The notes below the pieces were generated by a model. The model was not told the DNA's origin and made no database searches. It worked only from the letters and a program-made list of their open reading frames with translations. From an uncultured Colwellia sp. (GTDB taxonomy: Bacteria > Pseudomonadota > Gammaproteobacteria > Enterobacterales > Alteromonadaceae): DNA of 64,000 nucleotides. Numbering within the stretch: position 1 is the first letter of the stretch; each line of letters opens with the position of its first letter. The translations under genes were made by a program, and so were the position numbers. The stretch lies in the NCBI GenBank assembly GCA_913058395.1, contig CAJXQI010000005.1, positions 124,001-188,000 of the forward strand. Direction: 5' to 3'. This document shows positions 55,331 to 64,000 of the stretch, one piece after another.

Positions 55331-56518
55331 TTATAGCTCAGCAACACCTTGAGTAATGATATTTTTCGTTTGATTGACAATATCCATGAGTGCTTGTTGA
55401 TCAAAATATTTTATTCTCGGTGTATGAATATGCCCTACAGGTAATAACGAGTTATATTTTTCTCTTAATAGAATGCTCCGATAAGATATTTCATTAGAAA
55501 GGTAACCTCCTCCCGAACCATTGACCGAAACCTTATTAACAATTTCAGCTAGCGATTGCGCAGCATATGTTTTTTCTAGCGTACTAACATTTCTATTATC
55601 ATTTACTTGATACTTACCTGAGCCATTTTTCATAGCATCTACCGGTAAACTGAATTCAACAAACTCAGGCCCTTTTAATTCATTAGATTTTAACTTTGGC
55701 ACTAACGGTTTATTTTTCGTGGCGCCAGTAAGTACATTTAAATTATCTGGCGCTTTAGCACTTCTTCTTAACGCTGGGTAGCGCTCTAGATCGAAGTTTT
55801 CTCTACCCATACTAACAGTAATGACCATATCAACATTCTTTTCTGCAATATACGGTGTAAGCAATTCTTCAATCATACCTTGGTCAAAATCAGCAAAGCG
55901 AACGGGAACAATTAGCACCTCAACTTCAGCCGTTTTTCCTTCAACGCTCAATACAATATCGTCAAGTGATAACGCTACAACCCCAGAAGGATTACTTTGG
56001 TCGATATTTCTATCAAGAAAAAAGGGGTCAAAGCCTGTTATTAAGATCTTCTTATCCGCTTTTTTATCAAACTTCACATCTGATTGACCACGAGATAATA
56101 ACTCAAGTGTCCATAATAACTTTTGCTGTTGATTAGGGAAAAGTTTTGCAAAACCTTCTGACGAGCGCAAGATTTTGCTCATTTTCAAGCGCGACCAGTA
56201 CAATGGACGATCGTCATAATCACCAAGCGTAATAAAAGATTTCTTTGCATCATTCCAAAGTGCTGGCGCATGTCGTAACACCAATTGGGTTAATACTGTG
56301 TAGCTTTTTGCTTTATTAATCTGCTCTGCAAAGGCATCAATTCGTGCTGCTAAACGCCCTGCCACGGTTGGCATTGCTTTAACTGCAGTTGGAATACGTA
56401 ACTCTTCAACTGTCGCTTTTGTATTGCCTAGCTCACCAGCAAAAGTATGACTACTTAGGGCAAGTGTTCCAACGAGAAATATTTTATTAAGTTTGCTTAT
56501 TTTCAAGGTTTTTAGCAT
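55331..56518 (-). CDS. Secreted peptidase C15 (pyroglutamyl peptidase I)-like protein with Cys-to-Ser substitution
   Basis: A 395-residue exported protein. I start at the ATG giving M-L-K-T-L-K, since it yields a clean signal peptide (about 1-27, ending T-F-A), rather than at a TTG 42 bases upstream. About 140 residues of unknown helical sequence precede a peptidase C15-like domain (about 155-385): I-L-I-T-G-F-D-P-F, N-P-S-G, G-R-E-N-F-D-L-E245-R, G-G-G-Y-L-S341-N and G-H-I-H365-T-P. In pyroglutamyl peptidase I the residue before Asn is the catalytic Cys; here the codon is TCT (Ser). Glu and His of the triad appear kept. It may be an active Ser variant, a binding protein or inactive. Confidence 0.75.
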   Translation of the reverse strand: MLKTLKISKLNKIFLVGTLALSSHTFAGELGNTKATVEELRIPTAVKAMPTVAGRLAARIDAFAEQINKAKSYTVLTQLVLRHAPALWNDAKKSFITLGDYDDRPLYWSRLKMSKILRSSEGFAKLFPNQQQKLLWTLELLSRGQSDVKFDKKADKKILITGFDPFFLDRNIDQSNPSGVVALSLDDIVLSVEGKTAEVEVLIVPVRFADFDQGMIEELLTPYIAEKNVDMVITVSMGRENFDLERYPALRRSAKAPDNLNVLTGATKNKPLVPKLKSNELKGPEFVEFSLPVDAMKNGSGKYQVNDNRNVSTLEKTYAAQSLAEIVNKVSVNGSGGGYLSNEISYRSILLREKYNSLLPVGHIHTPRIKYFDQQALMDIVNQTKNIITQGVAEL

Positions 56519-56985
56519 GGAATTTCTTATTATTGTCAAAATGTTATCGAAAAAATTCAAACACGAATGTTTAGTTTATTTCGCCATAATAATGTATGCA
56601 AAATTTTAAAACTAGTAGAGATTATTAGTTAATGATGTCTTTTATAATAAATTAATTTCTACTTTCTTTATTAATAGTTACGTTTCATTTAGTTATAAAC
56701 CCAATGGGCAGAAAAACGAGTAATGAAATTTAAAACTTCTCATTTAAATATACTTTTAAATCAATAACAAACATAAATTTATTACTCTTTTGTAAATTTA
56801 GAGTAAAAATTCTATTGATTTTTTATCAAATGCTGTCAAAGTGTTTGAGCTGTGTTTATTTGTCAGTCACTAACATTCATTTGTAAGTTGATTAAGAAGT
56901 AAACAAGTACACTTGTACTTCACATGTTCAATCAAGTATGAGTCCACAATTTGTCATTTTTTAAATATAAAGGGGTAGCACTTCA
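56519..56985. other. Promoter region of asnB
   Basis: About 470 very AT-rich bases with no gene. The only striking structure is AAGTACACTTGTACTT (56905-56920), overlapping ACAAGT-AC-ACTTGT, a symmetrical element about 70 bases before the asnB start, which may be an operator. I see no strong canonical promoter. Confidence 0.45.
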
Positions 56986-58650
56986 ATGTGTTCGATATTT
57001 TGTATATTAGATATTAAAACCGGTGCTGATGCACTGCGTCCAAAAGCAATAGAATATTCTCGTTTACTTCGCCATCGCGGACCTGACTGGTCTGGCATTT
57101 ACAACAACGATCATGCTGTTTTAGTTCATGAACGTTTAGCAATAGTTGATACTGAACATGGTGCTCAACCACTATACAACAGTGACAAATCACTAGTGTT
57201 AGCCGTTAATGGTGAAATTTATAATCATAAAACATTAGCCAGTCAATATACGCCAAACTATCAATTTCAAACAGCATCTGACTGTGAAATTATTATTCCT
57301 ATGTTTGAAAAGCATGGCAGTGACTTTATCGACAAGCTACAGGGCATGTTTGCTTTTTGTTTGTACAATGCAGCCGATAATAGTTATCTAGTTGCCCGTG
57401 ACCATATGGGTATCATTCCTTTATATACCGGCTATGACGTTGATGGTAACTTTTACGTTGCCTCAGAAATGAAAGCACTAATGCCGATATGTAAAACGGT
57501 TGAAGAATTTCCTCCGGGTCATGTACTTGACAGTAAAGATGGCGTATTGAAAAAATACTACAACCGTAACTGGCAAAAGTTTTCAGCTATTAAAGACAAT
57601 AATACTAGCAAAGAAAAACTACGTGAAGCATTAGAAGACTCGGTAAAAAGTCATTTAATGACTGACGTTCCATACGGCGTATTACTTTCTGGCGGATTAG
57701 ACTCTTCATTAATTTCAGCGATCACACAAAAATTCGCTTCAAGACGTGTTGAAGAAAATGACTTATCTGAAGCTTGGTGGCCAAAAGTGCATTCTTTTGC
57801 CTGTGGCTTAGCAGGCTCTCCTGATTTGGTGGCAGCACAAACCGTTGCTGACAGTATCGGCACCATACATCACAGCGTGATATTTACCGAACAAGAAGGT
57901 ATTGATGCCTTAAAAGAAGTGATATATCACCTAGAAACTTATGATGTAACCACTATTCGTGCGTCAACGCCTATGTACCTAATGGCGAGAAAGATAAAAG
58001 CCATGGGTATTAAAATGGTACTTTCAGGTGAAGGAGCTGACGAAATATTTGGCGGCTACTTATACTTTCATAAAGCGCCAAACGCACAAGAATTCCATGA
58101 AGAATTATTGCGCAAACTTGACCGCTTACATAAATTTGATTGCCTGCGAGCAAACAAGTCAATGTCAGCTTGGGGAATTGAAGCCCGTGTACCATTTTTA
58201 GATAAAAACTTTATGGATGTTGCCATGCGCATTAATCCTGAAGACAAAATGTGTGGCAATGGCAAGATGGAAAAAGCGGTGCTACGTGAATCTTTTGAAG
58301 GTTATTTACCAAAAGAAATTTTGTGGCGCCAAAAGGAGCAATTTTCTGACGGTGTTGGCTATTCTTGGATTGATGGTTTAAAGACTTATGTCGAATCACA
58401 AGTAACTGATCAACAACTTGAAAGCGCAAGTTTTAGGTTTCCGGTAAATACGCCAGACAGCAAAGAAGGCTATTTTTATCGTTGTGTATTTGAAGAAAAG
58501 TTCCCATTAACCTCTGCTGCTGATTGTGTTATCGGGGGTAAGTCTGTTGCTTGTAGTACACAAGAAGCTTTAGCTTGGGACGAGAGTTTCCAAAATAATG
58601 CTGATCCTTCGGGCCGAGCTGTATTAAGTGTACATAACGAAAGTTACTAA
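56986..58650 (+). CDS. asnB: Asparagine synthase B (glutamine-hydrolysing)
   Basis: A 554-residue enzyme making asparagine from aspartate, ATP and glutamine. The N-terminal class II glutaminase domain opens with catalytic Cys2 (M-C-S-I-F), then R-H-R-G-P-D-W-S and N-G-E-I-Y-N-H. The synthetase domain has the P-loop L-L-S-G-G-L-D-S-S and L-S-G-E-G-A-D-E-I-F-G-G-Y. Length equals E. coli AsnB. Monocistronic; a terminator follows. Confidence 0.97.
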   Translation: MCSIFCILDIKTGADALRPKAIEYSRLLRHRGPDWSGIYNNDHAVLVHERLAIVDTEHGAQPLYNSDKSLVLAVNGEIYNHKTLASQYTPNYQFQTASDCEIIIPMFEKHGSDFIDKLQGMFAFCLYNAADNSYLVARDHMGIIPLYTGYDVDGNFYVASEMKALMPICKTVEEFPPGHVLDSKDGVLKKYYNRNWQKFSAIKDNNTSKEKLREALEDSVKSHLMTDVPYGVLLSGGLDSSLISAITQKFASRRVEENDLSEAWWPKVHSFACGLAGSPDLVAAQTVADSIGTIHHSVIFTEQEGIDALKEVIYHLETYDVTTIRASTPMYLMARKIKAMGIKMVLSGEGADEIFGGYLYFHKAPNAQEFHEELLRKLDRLHKFDCLRANKSMSAWGIEARVPFLDKNFMDVAMRINPEDKMCGNGKMEKAVLRESFEGYLPKEILWRQKEQFSDGVGYSWIDGLKTYVESQVTDQQLESASFRFPVNTPDSKEGYFYRCVFEEKFPLTSAADCVIGGKSVACSTQEALAWDESFQNNADPSGRAVLSVHNESY

Positions 58651-58717
58651 CCTGCAATTCTATTGCTGTTAGTGACATTAAAATAAGTTATTAACCACTG
58701 TTTACAAAAAACATAGT

Positions 58718-58747
58718 AAAAACCGACTAATTAATGTCGGTTTTTTT
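58718..58747 (+). terminator. Intrinsic terminator of asnB
   Basis: AAAAACCGAC pairs with GTCGGTTTTT around eight bases, followed by a T-run on the plus strand. Confidence 0.87.
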
Positions 58748-58820
58748 GTACAATATTTTCTAAATATTATACAGTTACTGCCATTATATTTATCTATTTC
58801 ATTGTTAATAGGACACTCTC

Positions 58821-59597
58821 TTGTCAAATCGCGTAGAACCTGAAATTCCCACTATTACCTTAGATCATGACCAAGTAAAATCGGCGCGTGCAAATGCTAC
58901 AAATCCAAAAAAAATAGATAACACTAAACCGGTAAAAAATACTGTTAAAGCATCAACATCAGTGGCTACATCTTTATTGTTGTTCATATCATATGCTGCA
59001 ATAGCGGGTGGTGGTTGGTACTTTTATCAGCAGCAAATAAAACTAAATAGTGCTTTAAATAGTAGTGAGCAGAGAATTCAGCAACTTGAAAATCAACTTT
59101 CCGCTACTGGCGAGGAAATGGGTGAGTCAACCATTGCTTTAAAAGTAAAGTTAGAAGCAATAAGTGAAAAAACTGAGTTATTATTGACTGAAATGGACAA
59201 GTTGTGGGCTTCCGCTTGGCGTAAAAACCAGAAAGAAATTAAAGAGTTAAATTCTCAAAGTAAGAAATTAGCCTCACAGCAAAGTAAAAATACTAATGCT
59301 GTTAACGCACAAAGTACGGCAACAAATGAATTGAATGATAAAATTACCGCTGCAGAGTTTTCAATTGATGCAGTGTCAGAACAAATTGTTGCTGCAAATA
59401 CAATTAAAGATCAAATTACTACCCTGACCTCTCAATTAAATTCGCTAGATGCCGACTCAAAAAGTCGTGACAAGCAACAAATGATAACTGCTACCAGTAT
59501 TAATGAATTCGATACCACTCTACAATTAATGCTTGAACGTTTAGAGGGTATGGAAGCTAAAATTGGTGCAAAAAAGTCAACGACAATAAAACCTTAA
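58821..59597 (+). CDS. Single-pass membrane protein with coiled-coil domain, unknown function
   Basis: A 258-residue protein beginning at TTG with GGAC upstream. A polar cytoplasmic segment of about 45 residues precedes one membrane helix (about 50-68), and the remaining 190 residues are a periplasmic-side, Gln/Ser/Lys/Glu-rich coiled coil. The order (Nin, Cout) is inferred from the basic N-terminal part. I do not recognise a family. Located between asnB and pyrD with its own terminator. Confidence 0.75.
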   Translation: MSNRVEPEIPTITLDHDQVKSARANATNPKKIDNTKPVKNTVKASTSVATSLLLFISYAAIAGGGWYFYQQQIKLNSALNSSEQRIQQLENQLSATGEEMGESTIALKVKLEAISEKTELLLTEMDKLWASAWRKNQKEIKELNSQSKKLASQQSKNTNAVNAQSTATNELNDKITAAEFSIDAVSEQIVAANTIKDQITTLTSQLNSLDADSKSRDKQQMITATSINEFDTTLQLMLERLEGMEAKIGAKKSTTIKP

Positions 59598-59624
59598 GCA
59601 CTCTGCGTTAAATATTTTCAAATA

Positions 59625-59660
59625 AAAACGGTGTTCATAAATTATGAACACCGTTTTTTT
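59625..59660. terminator. Hairpin terminator between coiled-coil gene and pyrD
   Basis: AAAACGGTGTTCATA pairs with TATGAACACCGTTTT around a few bases, with T-runs on both strands. It can terminate both converging genes. Confidence 0.88.
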
Positions 59661-59711
59661 ATTTACAAAATAACTACGTACAACTCTGTATGATTATACA
59701 AAAACAAATAA

Positions 59712-60725
59712 TTATTTAAGTGAATGTACAATCTCTTTAACTAGCTCAGGGCCTTGATAAATAAAGCCAGTATAAACTTGTACTAGTTTAGCGCCTGCTG
59801 CGATTTTTTCTTGTGCATCACTACCAGAAGCAATACCGCCAACACCAATAATTGGTAATTTGTTATCAAGTGCTTTCGACAGTAATTGAATAACCTTCGT
59901 ACTTTGTTCTTTCACCGGCGCCCCACTTAGGCCGCCTTGCTCGTCACCAAATTGCAAATGAGCGACTTTATCGCGAGCTAATGTTGTGTTGGTAGCAATA
60001 ACACCATCGATATTATTTGCAATTAAACATTGTGCAATAGAATCAACTTCTTCTGCAGTCAAATCAGGCGCAATTTTTACAGCAACAGGAACATATTTTC
60101 CATATTGCTCAGCCAAAGACGTTTGTTCTGCTTTTAGTGCTGACAATAATTCGTTTAACGCCTCACCGTACTGCAGTGAGCGTAAGCCAGGAGTATTAGG
60201 TGAAGAAATATTTACCGTAATATAAGTCGCATGGTCATAAACTTTACGCATACAGAGAATGTAATCATCTTTAGCGTTTTCATCTGGCGTGTCTTTATTT
60301 TTACCTATGTTAATACCAAGCACACCGCTAAATTTAGCCTTTATAACTTGGTCAACTAAATAATCAACGCCTTTATTATTAAAGCCCATACGGTTAATTA
60401 TTGCGTTCGCTTCAGGTAGTCTAAATATACGAGGTTTATCATTGCCAGGTTGTGGACGCGGCGTTACCGTACCTACTTCAACAAAGCCAAATCCCATGGC
60501 TTCAAACGCTTTAATGCATTCGCCATTTTTATCTAGCCCCGCGGCTAAACCTACAGGGTTAGGAAATTTAATTCCCATCACTTCTACTGGCTTATTTGGC
60601 ACGCTTTGCTTGTAAAGTAAATTGAGCGGTGTTGCACCAGTCGCTTTAAAGCTTTTTATTGTTAACTCATGAATTGCTTCAGGATCGAATTTAAAAAAAA
60701 CTTTACGAATAGCTGAGTAAAACAT
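59712..60725 (-). CDS. pyrD: Quinone-dependent dihydroorotate dehydrogenase PyrD
   Basis: A 337-residue class 2 enzyme of pyrimidine synthesis, membrane-associated through its N-terminal helix. FMN-binding and catalytic motifs: [39 protein letters not shown] (catalytic Ser), and I-G-V-G-G-I. Length matches E. coli PyrD (336 aa). No zapC homologue follows it here. Confidence 0.96.
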   Translation of the reverse strand: MFYSAIRKVFFKFDPEAIHELTIKSFKATGATPLNLLYKQSVPNKPVEVMGIKFPNPVGLAAGLDKNGECIKAFEAMGFGFVEVGTVTPRPQPGNDKPRIFRLPEANAIINRMGFNNKGVDYLVDQVIKAKFSGVLGINIGKNKDTPDENAKDDYILCMRKVYDHATYITVNISSPNTPGLRSLQYGEALNELLSALKAEQTSLAEQYGKYVPVAVKIAPDLTAEEVDSIAQCLIANNIDGVIATNTTLARDKVAHLQFGDEQGGLSGAPVKEQSTKVIQLLSKALDNKLPIIGVGGIASGSDAQEKIAAGAKLVQVYTGFIYQGPELVKEIVHSLK

Positions 60726-60803
60726 AATACCTCTTTAACTAAATTTAAATACTGTACTGACAGGCGTTACTGGCTAACGATGACCTGTAGCAAATTTGAA
60801 GAC

Positions 60804-60832
60804 AAAAAAATCCCCGCTCATTGGCGGGGATT
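60804..60832 (-). terminator. Intrinsic terminator of the NAD-glutamate dehydrogenase gene
   Basis: AATCCCCGC pairs with GCGGGGATT (five-base loop region); on the minus strand seven T residues follow, the direction of the dehydrogenase gene. It lies just after its stop codon. Confidence 0.88.
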
Positions 60833-60839
60833 CTAACAC

Positions 60840-63800
60840 TTATTTAATAGTGTCGCAGTGTAAACTTAACAACATTAACTCTCGTAGTGCGACTGAGAAC
60901 TTCGCAAACTCATGAGTTTGGCCAATTCTAAAGTCAGCAAGAATTTGCTGCCAGCGCTCTAATGGTTGAGCACTTGCTGCAAACCAGTTATCTAGCATTT
61001 CGTTAACGTCAGATGAGTCTTTATTACCATGTAATATAACTGAAGTAAGTGAACGTTGTTGCCAATCCAACTCTTCTCTAAACGATGCTCTTGCAAGTGC
61101 TTGCCAATGATTTGATACAGGTTGAGAAGTAATTTGGTCTAAGAACCAATGCAACTCTAGTCTTGCACCAAGCTTGAAGTAAAGATCAGTTACTAGTTCA
61201 ATTGAACGGTCTTCAGCATGAGATATTTCCGCTAAATCCATTGCCGAGAACAACGTACTCAATAATGAGATTCTTAATGCAACAGACGCTGGAGCACCGG
61301 CTTTAACTAAGTCATTTTCTACTCGTTTCAGTTGTGCAGCTTCGTCTTCAACCATAAATGTTGTGATAGTACTCGACAAGTCCGCAAAAGTGGCATGGTA
61401 GAACTCAATTGATTGCTCAATATTAAGTGCTTTATTGCGATGACGCAAGAACCAACGTGTTGCGCGGCGTACTGTACGACGTAATTGAAATAACATTTCC
61501 GTTTGAATTGATGTAGAGATTTTATTATCTAAATCACTAATTTGCTTCCAAACATCAGATAATTCAAAAACTTCACAAGACATCGAATAACAATTAGTTA
61601 TTTCAGCCGTCGTTGCGCCAGTTTCTTCTATCATGCGATTAACAAAATTAAAGCCCATATCATTACCAATGTTATTGGCTAATTTAGTGGCAATAATTTC
61701 GGCACGTAATGGATGTTCTTGCATCTGTGCCGTGTATTTATCTTGTAACTGCTGAGGGAAAGCTTCAATGAGTAAACTTTGGTAGTACTCATTGTCAGTA
61801 ATTTCAGGACATACTAGGTCTTCTTTCAATACCATTTTGCTATAAGCAAGTAATACTGATAGTTCAGGACGAGTTAAACCTTTACCTTGCGCTAAACGTT
61901 CAGCAATTTCTTCATCACTTGGAATAAATTCTAATGTTCTATCTAACTTACCTGAACGTTCTAATTCAGTAATAAAACGTGCTTGTTCTTTTAACTGGCT
62001 GCCACCGCGTAACTCAGTAATAGAAAGCGAGTGAGTTTGACGGTAACAATCTTCAATAACAATATCGCCAACTTCGTCGGTCATATCATAAAGAATTTTA
62101 TTTCGTTGCTTAACCGTTAAGTCACCGCTGCGAACCAAGCCATTTAATAATATTTTAATGTTAACTTCATTATCTGAACAATCAACACCACCAGCATTAT
62201 CCACAGCATCAGTATTAATTCGACCGCCTTTAGCGCCAAATTCAATACGGCCCATTTGTGTTAAGCCTAAATTACCACCTTCACCAACAACTTTAGCGTT
62301 TAACTCAGCACCGTTAATACGTAACGCATCATTTGCTCTGTCGCCTACTTCAAGATGTGTTTCTTTAGAACCCTTAACATAAGTACCAATACCGCCATTC
62401 CATAATAGATCGACTTGCATTTTTAATAGTGCTTGCATTAAATCAAGTGGTGACATGCTTTGTTTTTGGGTGCCAATCATTTTCTTGATTTGTGGCGTCA
62501 ATTTAATCGATTTTGCATGACGACTAAAAATAGCACCACCTTCAGAAATCAATTCTTTATTGTAATCTTCCCAAGTACAGCCTGGTAAGTTAAATAAACG
62601 CTCACGTTCAACGTACGAGCTTGCAGCATCTGGGTTTGGATCAATGAAGATGTGCATGTGGTTAAATGCGGCTTGTAAACGAATATGTTTTGATAACAAC
62701 ATACCATTACCAAATACATCACCAGCCATATCGCCAATTGCAATACAGGTAAAGTCAGTTGTTTGACAATCAACATCCATTTCACGGAAGTGACGTTTCA
62801 CAGACTCCCAAGCGCCTTTTGCTGTAATACCCATCGCTTTATGGTCATAACCAACACTACCACCTGAAGCAAACGCATCACCCATCCAGAAGTTGTACTC
62901 TTCTGAAATAGCATTAGCAACATCAGAGAAAGTAGCGGTACCTTTATCAGCTGCAACAACCAAGTAGGCATCGTCTTCATCTAAACGAACAACGTTTTCT
63001 GGTGGTACAATTTCACCGTCAACAATGTTATCTGTGATATCCAATAAGCCACGGATAAAGGTTCTGTAACACTCTTTACCGGCTTCGAAAATGGCATTTC
63101 TGTCGCCGCTAGGTAATTGTTTACAAACAAAACCACCTTTAGCACCAACAGGAACAATAACGGTATTTTTGACTTGTTGCGCTTTAACTAAGCCAAGTAC
63201 TTCTGTTCTGAAATCTTCACGTCGGTCAGACCAACGTAATCCACCACGAGCAACTTTACCGCCACGTAAATGAACACCTTCTACTTGCGGAGAATAAACA
63301 AATATTTCAAATGCTGGCACAGGTAAAGGCACATCAGCAATTTGCGAAGGCAATATTTTAAATGAAATATATGACTTCTCGCCTGTTACTGGGTGCGGTT
63401 GGAAATAGTTAGTACGAATAGTGGCATTAATCATTTCAACGAAACGACGAATGATACGATCATCATCAAGGTTTGCAACGTTATCTAAAGAAGATTCAAT
63501 GCTAGCCAGTAATTTCTCGATAATTTTTTCGCTAGTTTTTACTTTTGGTGAAAAACGTTTATTGAATAACGTAATAAGCAATTCAGCAATACTTGGGTAA
63601 CGAGCAAAGGTATCTTCAATATAGTTTTGGCTGAATGTACCACCGATTTGGCGTTCGTATTTAGAGAACGCACGTAAAATTGATACTTCACGACCACCAA
63701 GCTCAGCACCTAAAATTAGACGGTTAAAGCCATCATCTTCTAACTGTCCCGCCCAAACTTTAGCGAAAGCGTCTTGGAATAAGCTTTGCACAACTTCAAG

Positions 63801-64000
63801 GTTAAACTTGCCAGTGCCAGTTAACAGCATTGAGAAGTCTAAAATCCAACAAACTTCGCCAGTCGATGTTCTAATCGCATATGGGCTTTCACCAATAACG
63901 CGTAAACCAAAGTTTTCTAACATTGGTAACACATCAGACAAATGTAATGGTTCGCCGGCATGGAACAATTTCAATTTAACGAAACGGCTATCTGCGTCTT
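60840..64000 (-). CDS. NAD-specific glutamate dehydrogenase, large 180-kDa type (C-terminal part)
   Basis: The frame runs off the right edge without a start; about 1053 residues are visible of an enzyme whose family is about 1600 long. It converts glutamate to 2-oxoglutarate with NAD. The catalytic domain shows R-G-G-L-R-W-S-D-R-R, V-P-V-G-A-K-G-G-F-V, the I-A-I-G-D-M-A-G-D-V-F-G-N segment, F-I-D-P-N-P-D and G-G-V-D-C-S-D-N-E-V-N. The C-terminal part is helical. No frameshift was noticed. It is the final gene before its terminator. Confidence 0.95.
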   Translation of the reverse strand, partial: DADSRFVKLKLFHAGEPLHLSDVLPMLENFGLRVIGESPYAIRTSTGEVCWILDFSMLLTGTGKFNLEVVQSLFQDAFAKVWAGQLEDDGFNRLILGAELGGREVSILRAFSKYERQIGGTFSQNYIEDTFARYPSIAELLITLFNKRFSPKVKTSEKIIEKLLASIESSLDNVANLDDDRIIRRFVEMINATIRTNYFQPHPVTGEKSYISFKILPSQIADVPLPVPAFEIFVYSPQVEGVHLRGGKVARGGLRWSDRREDFRTEVLGLVKAQQVKNTVIVPVGAKGGFVCKQLPSGDRNAIFEAGKECYRTFIRGLLDITDNIVDGEIVPPENVVRLDEDDAYLVVAADKGTATFSDVANAISEEYNFWMGDAFASGGSVGYDHKAMGITAKGAWESVKRHFREMDVDCQTTDFTCIAIGDMAGDVFGNGMLLSKHIRLQAAFNHMHIFIDPNPDAASSYVERERLFNLPGCTWEDYNKELISEGGAIFSRHAKSIKLTPQIKKMIGTQKQSMSPLDLMQALLKMQVDLLWNGGIGTYVKGSKETHLEVGDRANDALRINGAELNAKVVGEGGNLGLTQMGRIEFGAKGGRINTDAVDNAGGVDCSDNEVNIKILLNGLVRSGDLTVKQRNKILYDMTDEVGDIVIEDCYRQTHSLSITELRGGSQLKEQARFITELERSGKLDRTLEFIPSDEEIAERLAQGKGLTRPELSVLLAYSKMVLKEDLVCPEITDNEYYQSLLIEAFPQQLQDKYTAQMQEHPLRAEIIATKLANNIGNDMGFNFVNRMIEETGATTAEITNCYSMSCEVFELSDVWKQISDLDNKISTSIQTEMLFQLRRTVRRATRWFLRHRNKALNIEQSIEFYHATFADLSSTITTFMVEDEAAQLKRVENDLVKAGAPASVALRISLLSTLFSAMDLAEISHAEDRSIELVTDLYFKLGARLELHWFLDQITSQPVSNHWQALARASFREELDWQQRSLTSVILHGNKDSSDVNEMLDNWFAASAQPLERWQQILADFRIGQTHEFAKFSVALRELMLLSLHCDTIK

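Noticed and set aside
1-64000. Mobile elements, defence systems, CRISPR, tRNA or rRNA genes
   Set aside because: I looked for transposase motifs, direct-repeat arrays, attachment-like repeats and cloverleaf sequences and found none convincing; the gene order is that of conserved core genome.

Overview
The window is a 64-kb piece of chromosome from an AT-rich marine gammaproteobacterium, most likely Alteromonadales close to Colwellia/Thalassotalea. The inference rests on E. coli-like gene neighbourhoods (syd/queF, ppnN-xni, gcvA-ygdD-rlmM, fadD-tsaB-yoaA, hisLGDCBHAFIE, gloB with an adjacent methyltransferase and mltD) combined with families typical of that order (large NAD-glutamate dehydrogenase, NAD-isocitrate dehydrogenase, VolA/Pla-1 lipase, GlyGly-CTERM protein, DUF3192, DUF6559). 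I see no insertion sequence, prophage, CRISPR array, tRNA or rRNA. This is core genome, and the novelty lies mostly in regulation and in a few odd proteins.

Layout. 1-7 kb: the end of a Cys-rich hypothetical gene, then an RND efflux operon (membrane fusion protein, pump) translationally coupled to its own response regulator and sensor kinase. 7-13.3 kb: a GNAT gene, then a small envelope regulon: a GlyGly-CTERM 'choice-of-anchor H' protein, a PepSY protein with a PhoP/PhoQ-like two-component system, and a DUF3300 protein with a very basic tail. All three promoters carry the same tandem TGTTCA-N5-TGTTCA box exactly 12 bp before a -10 hexamer. 13.3-20.3 kb: two DUF3192 paralogues, a KfrA-like small protein, syd, queF, and an apparent diguanylate cyclase-ppnN-xni operon. 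20.6-25.5 kb: NAD-isocitrate dehydrogenase, then the leftward gcvA-hydrolase-DUF423-rlmM group and a small secreted protein with a structured 5' leader. 25.6-38.5 kb: tpm, sohB, the VolA-like lipase, yciK, fadD, an alpha/beta hydrolase, an M50 membrane peptidase, tsaB, yoaA and two small low-complexity proteins. FadR-like and PsrA-like operators precede fadD, and a FadR-like site precedes the lipase gene.

38.7-46.4 kb: the complete histidine operon with a six-His leader peptide and attenuator. 46.6-50.7 kb: DUF6559, a membrane GAF-GGDEF-EAL protein, an ElaA-type acetyltransferase and a MAPEG protein. 51-64 kb: Nif3-like protein, methyltransferase/gloB, mltD, a secreted peptidase-C15-like protein whose catalytic Cys is Ser, asnB, a membrane coiled-coil protein, pyrD, and the C-terminal two thirds of NAD-glutamate dehydrogenase running off the right edge.

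Together the genes cover envelope maintenance and sensing, fatty-acid scavenging and activation (lipase, FadD and possibly the hydrolases), amino-acid metabolism (His, Asn, Glu), and c-di-GMP signalling. Start codons were moved from the longest reading frame wherever a Shine-Dalgarno sequence, signal peptide or family alignment argued for it.
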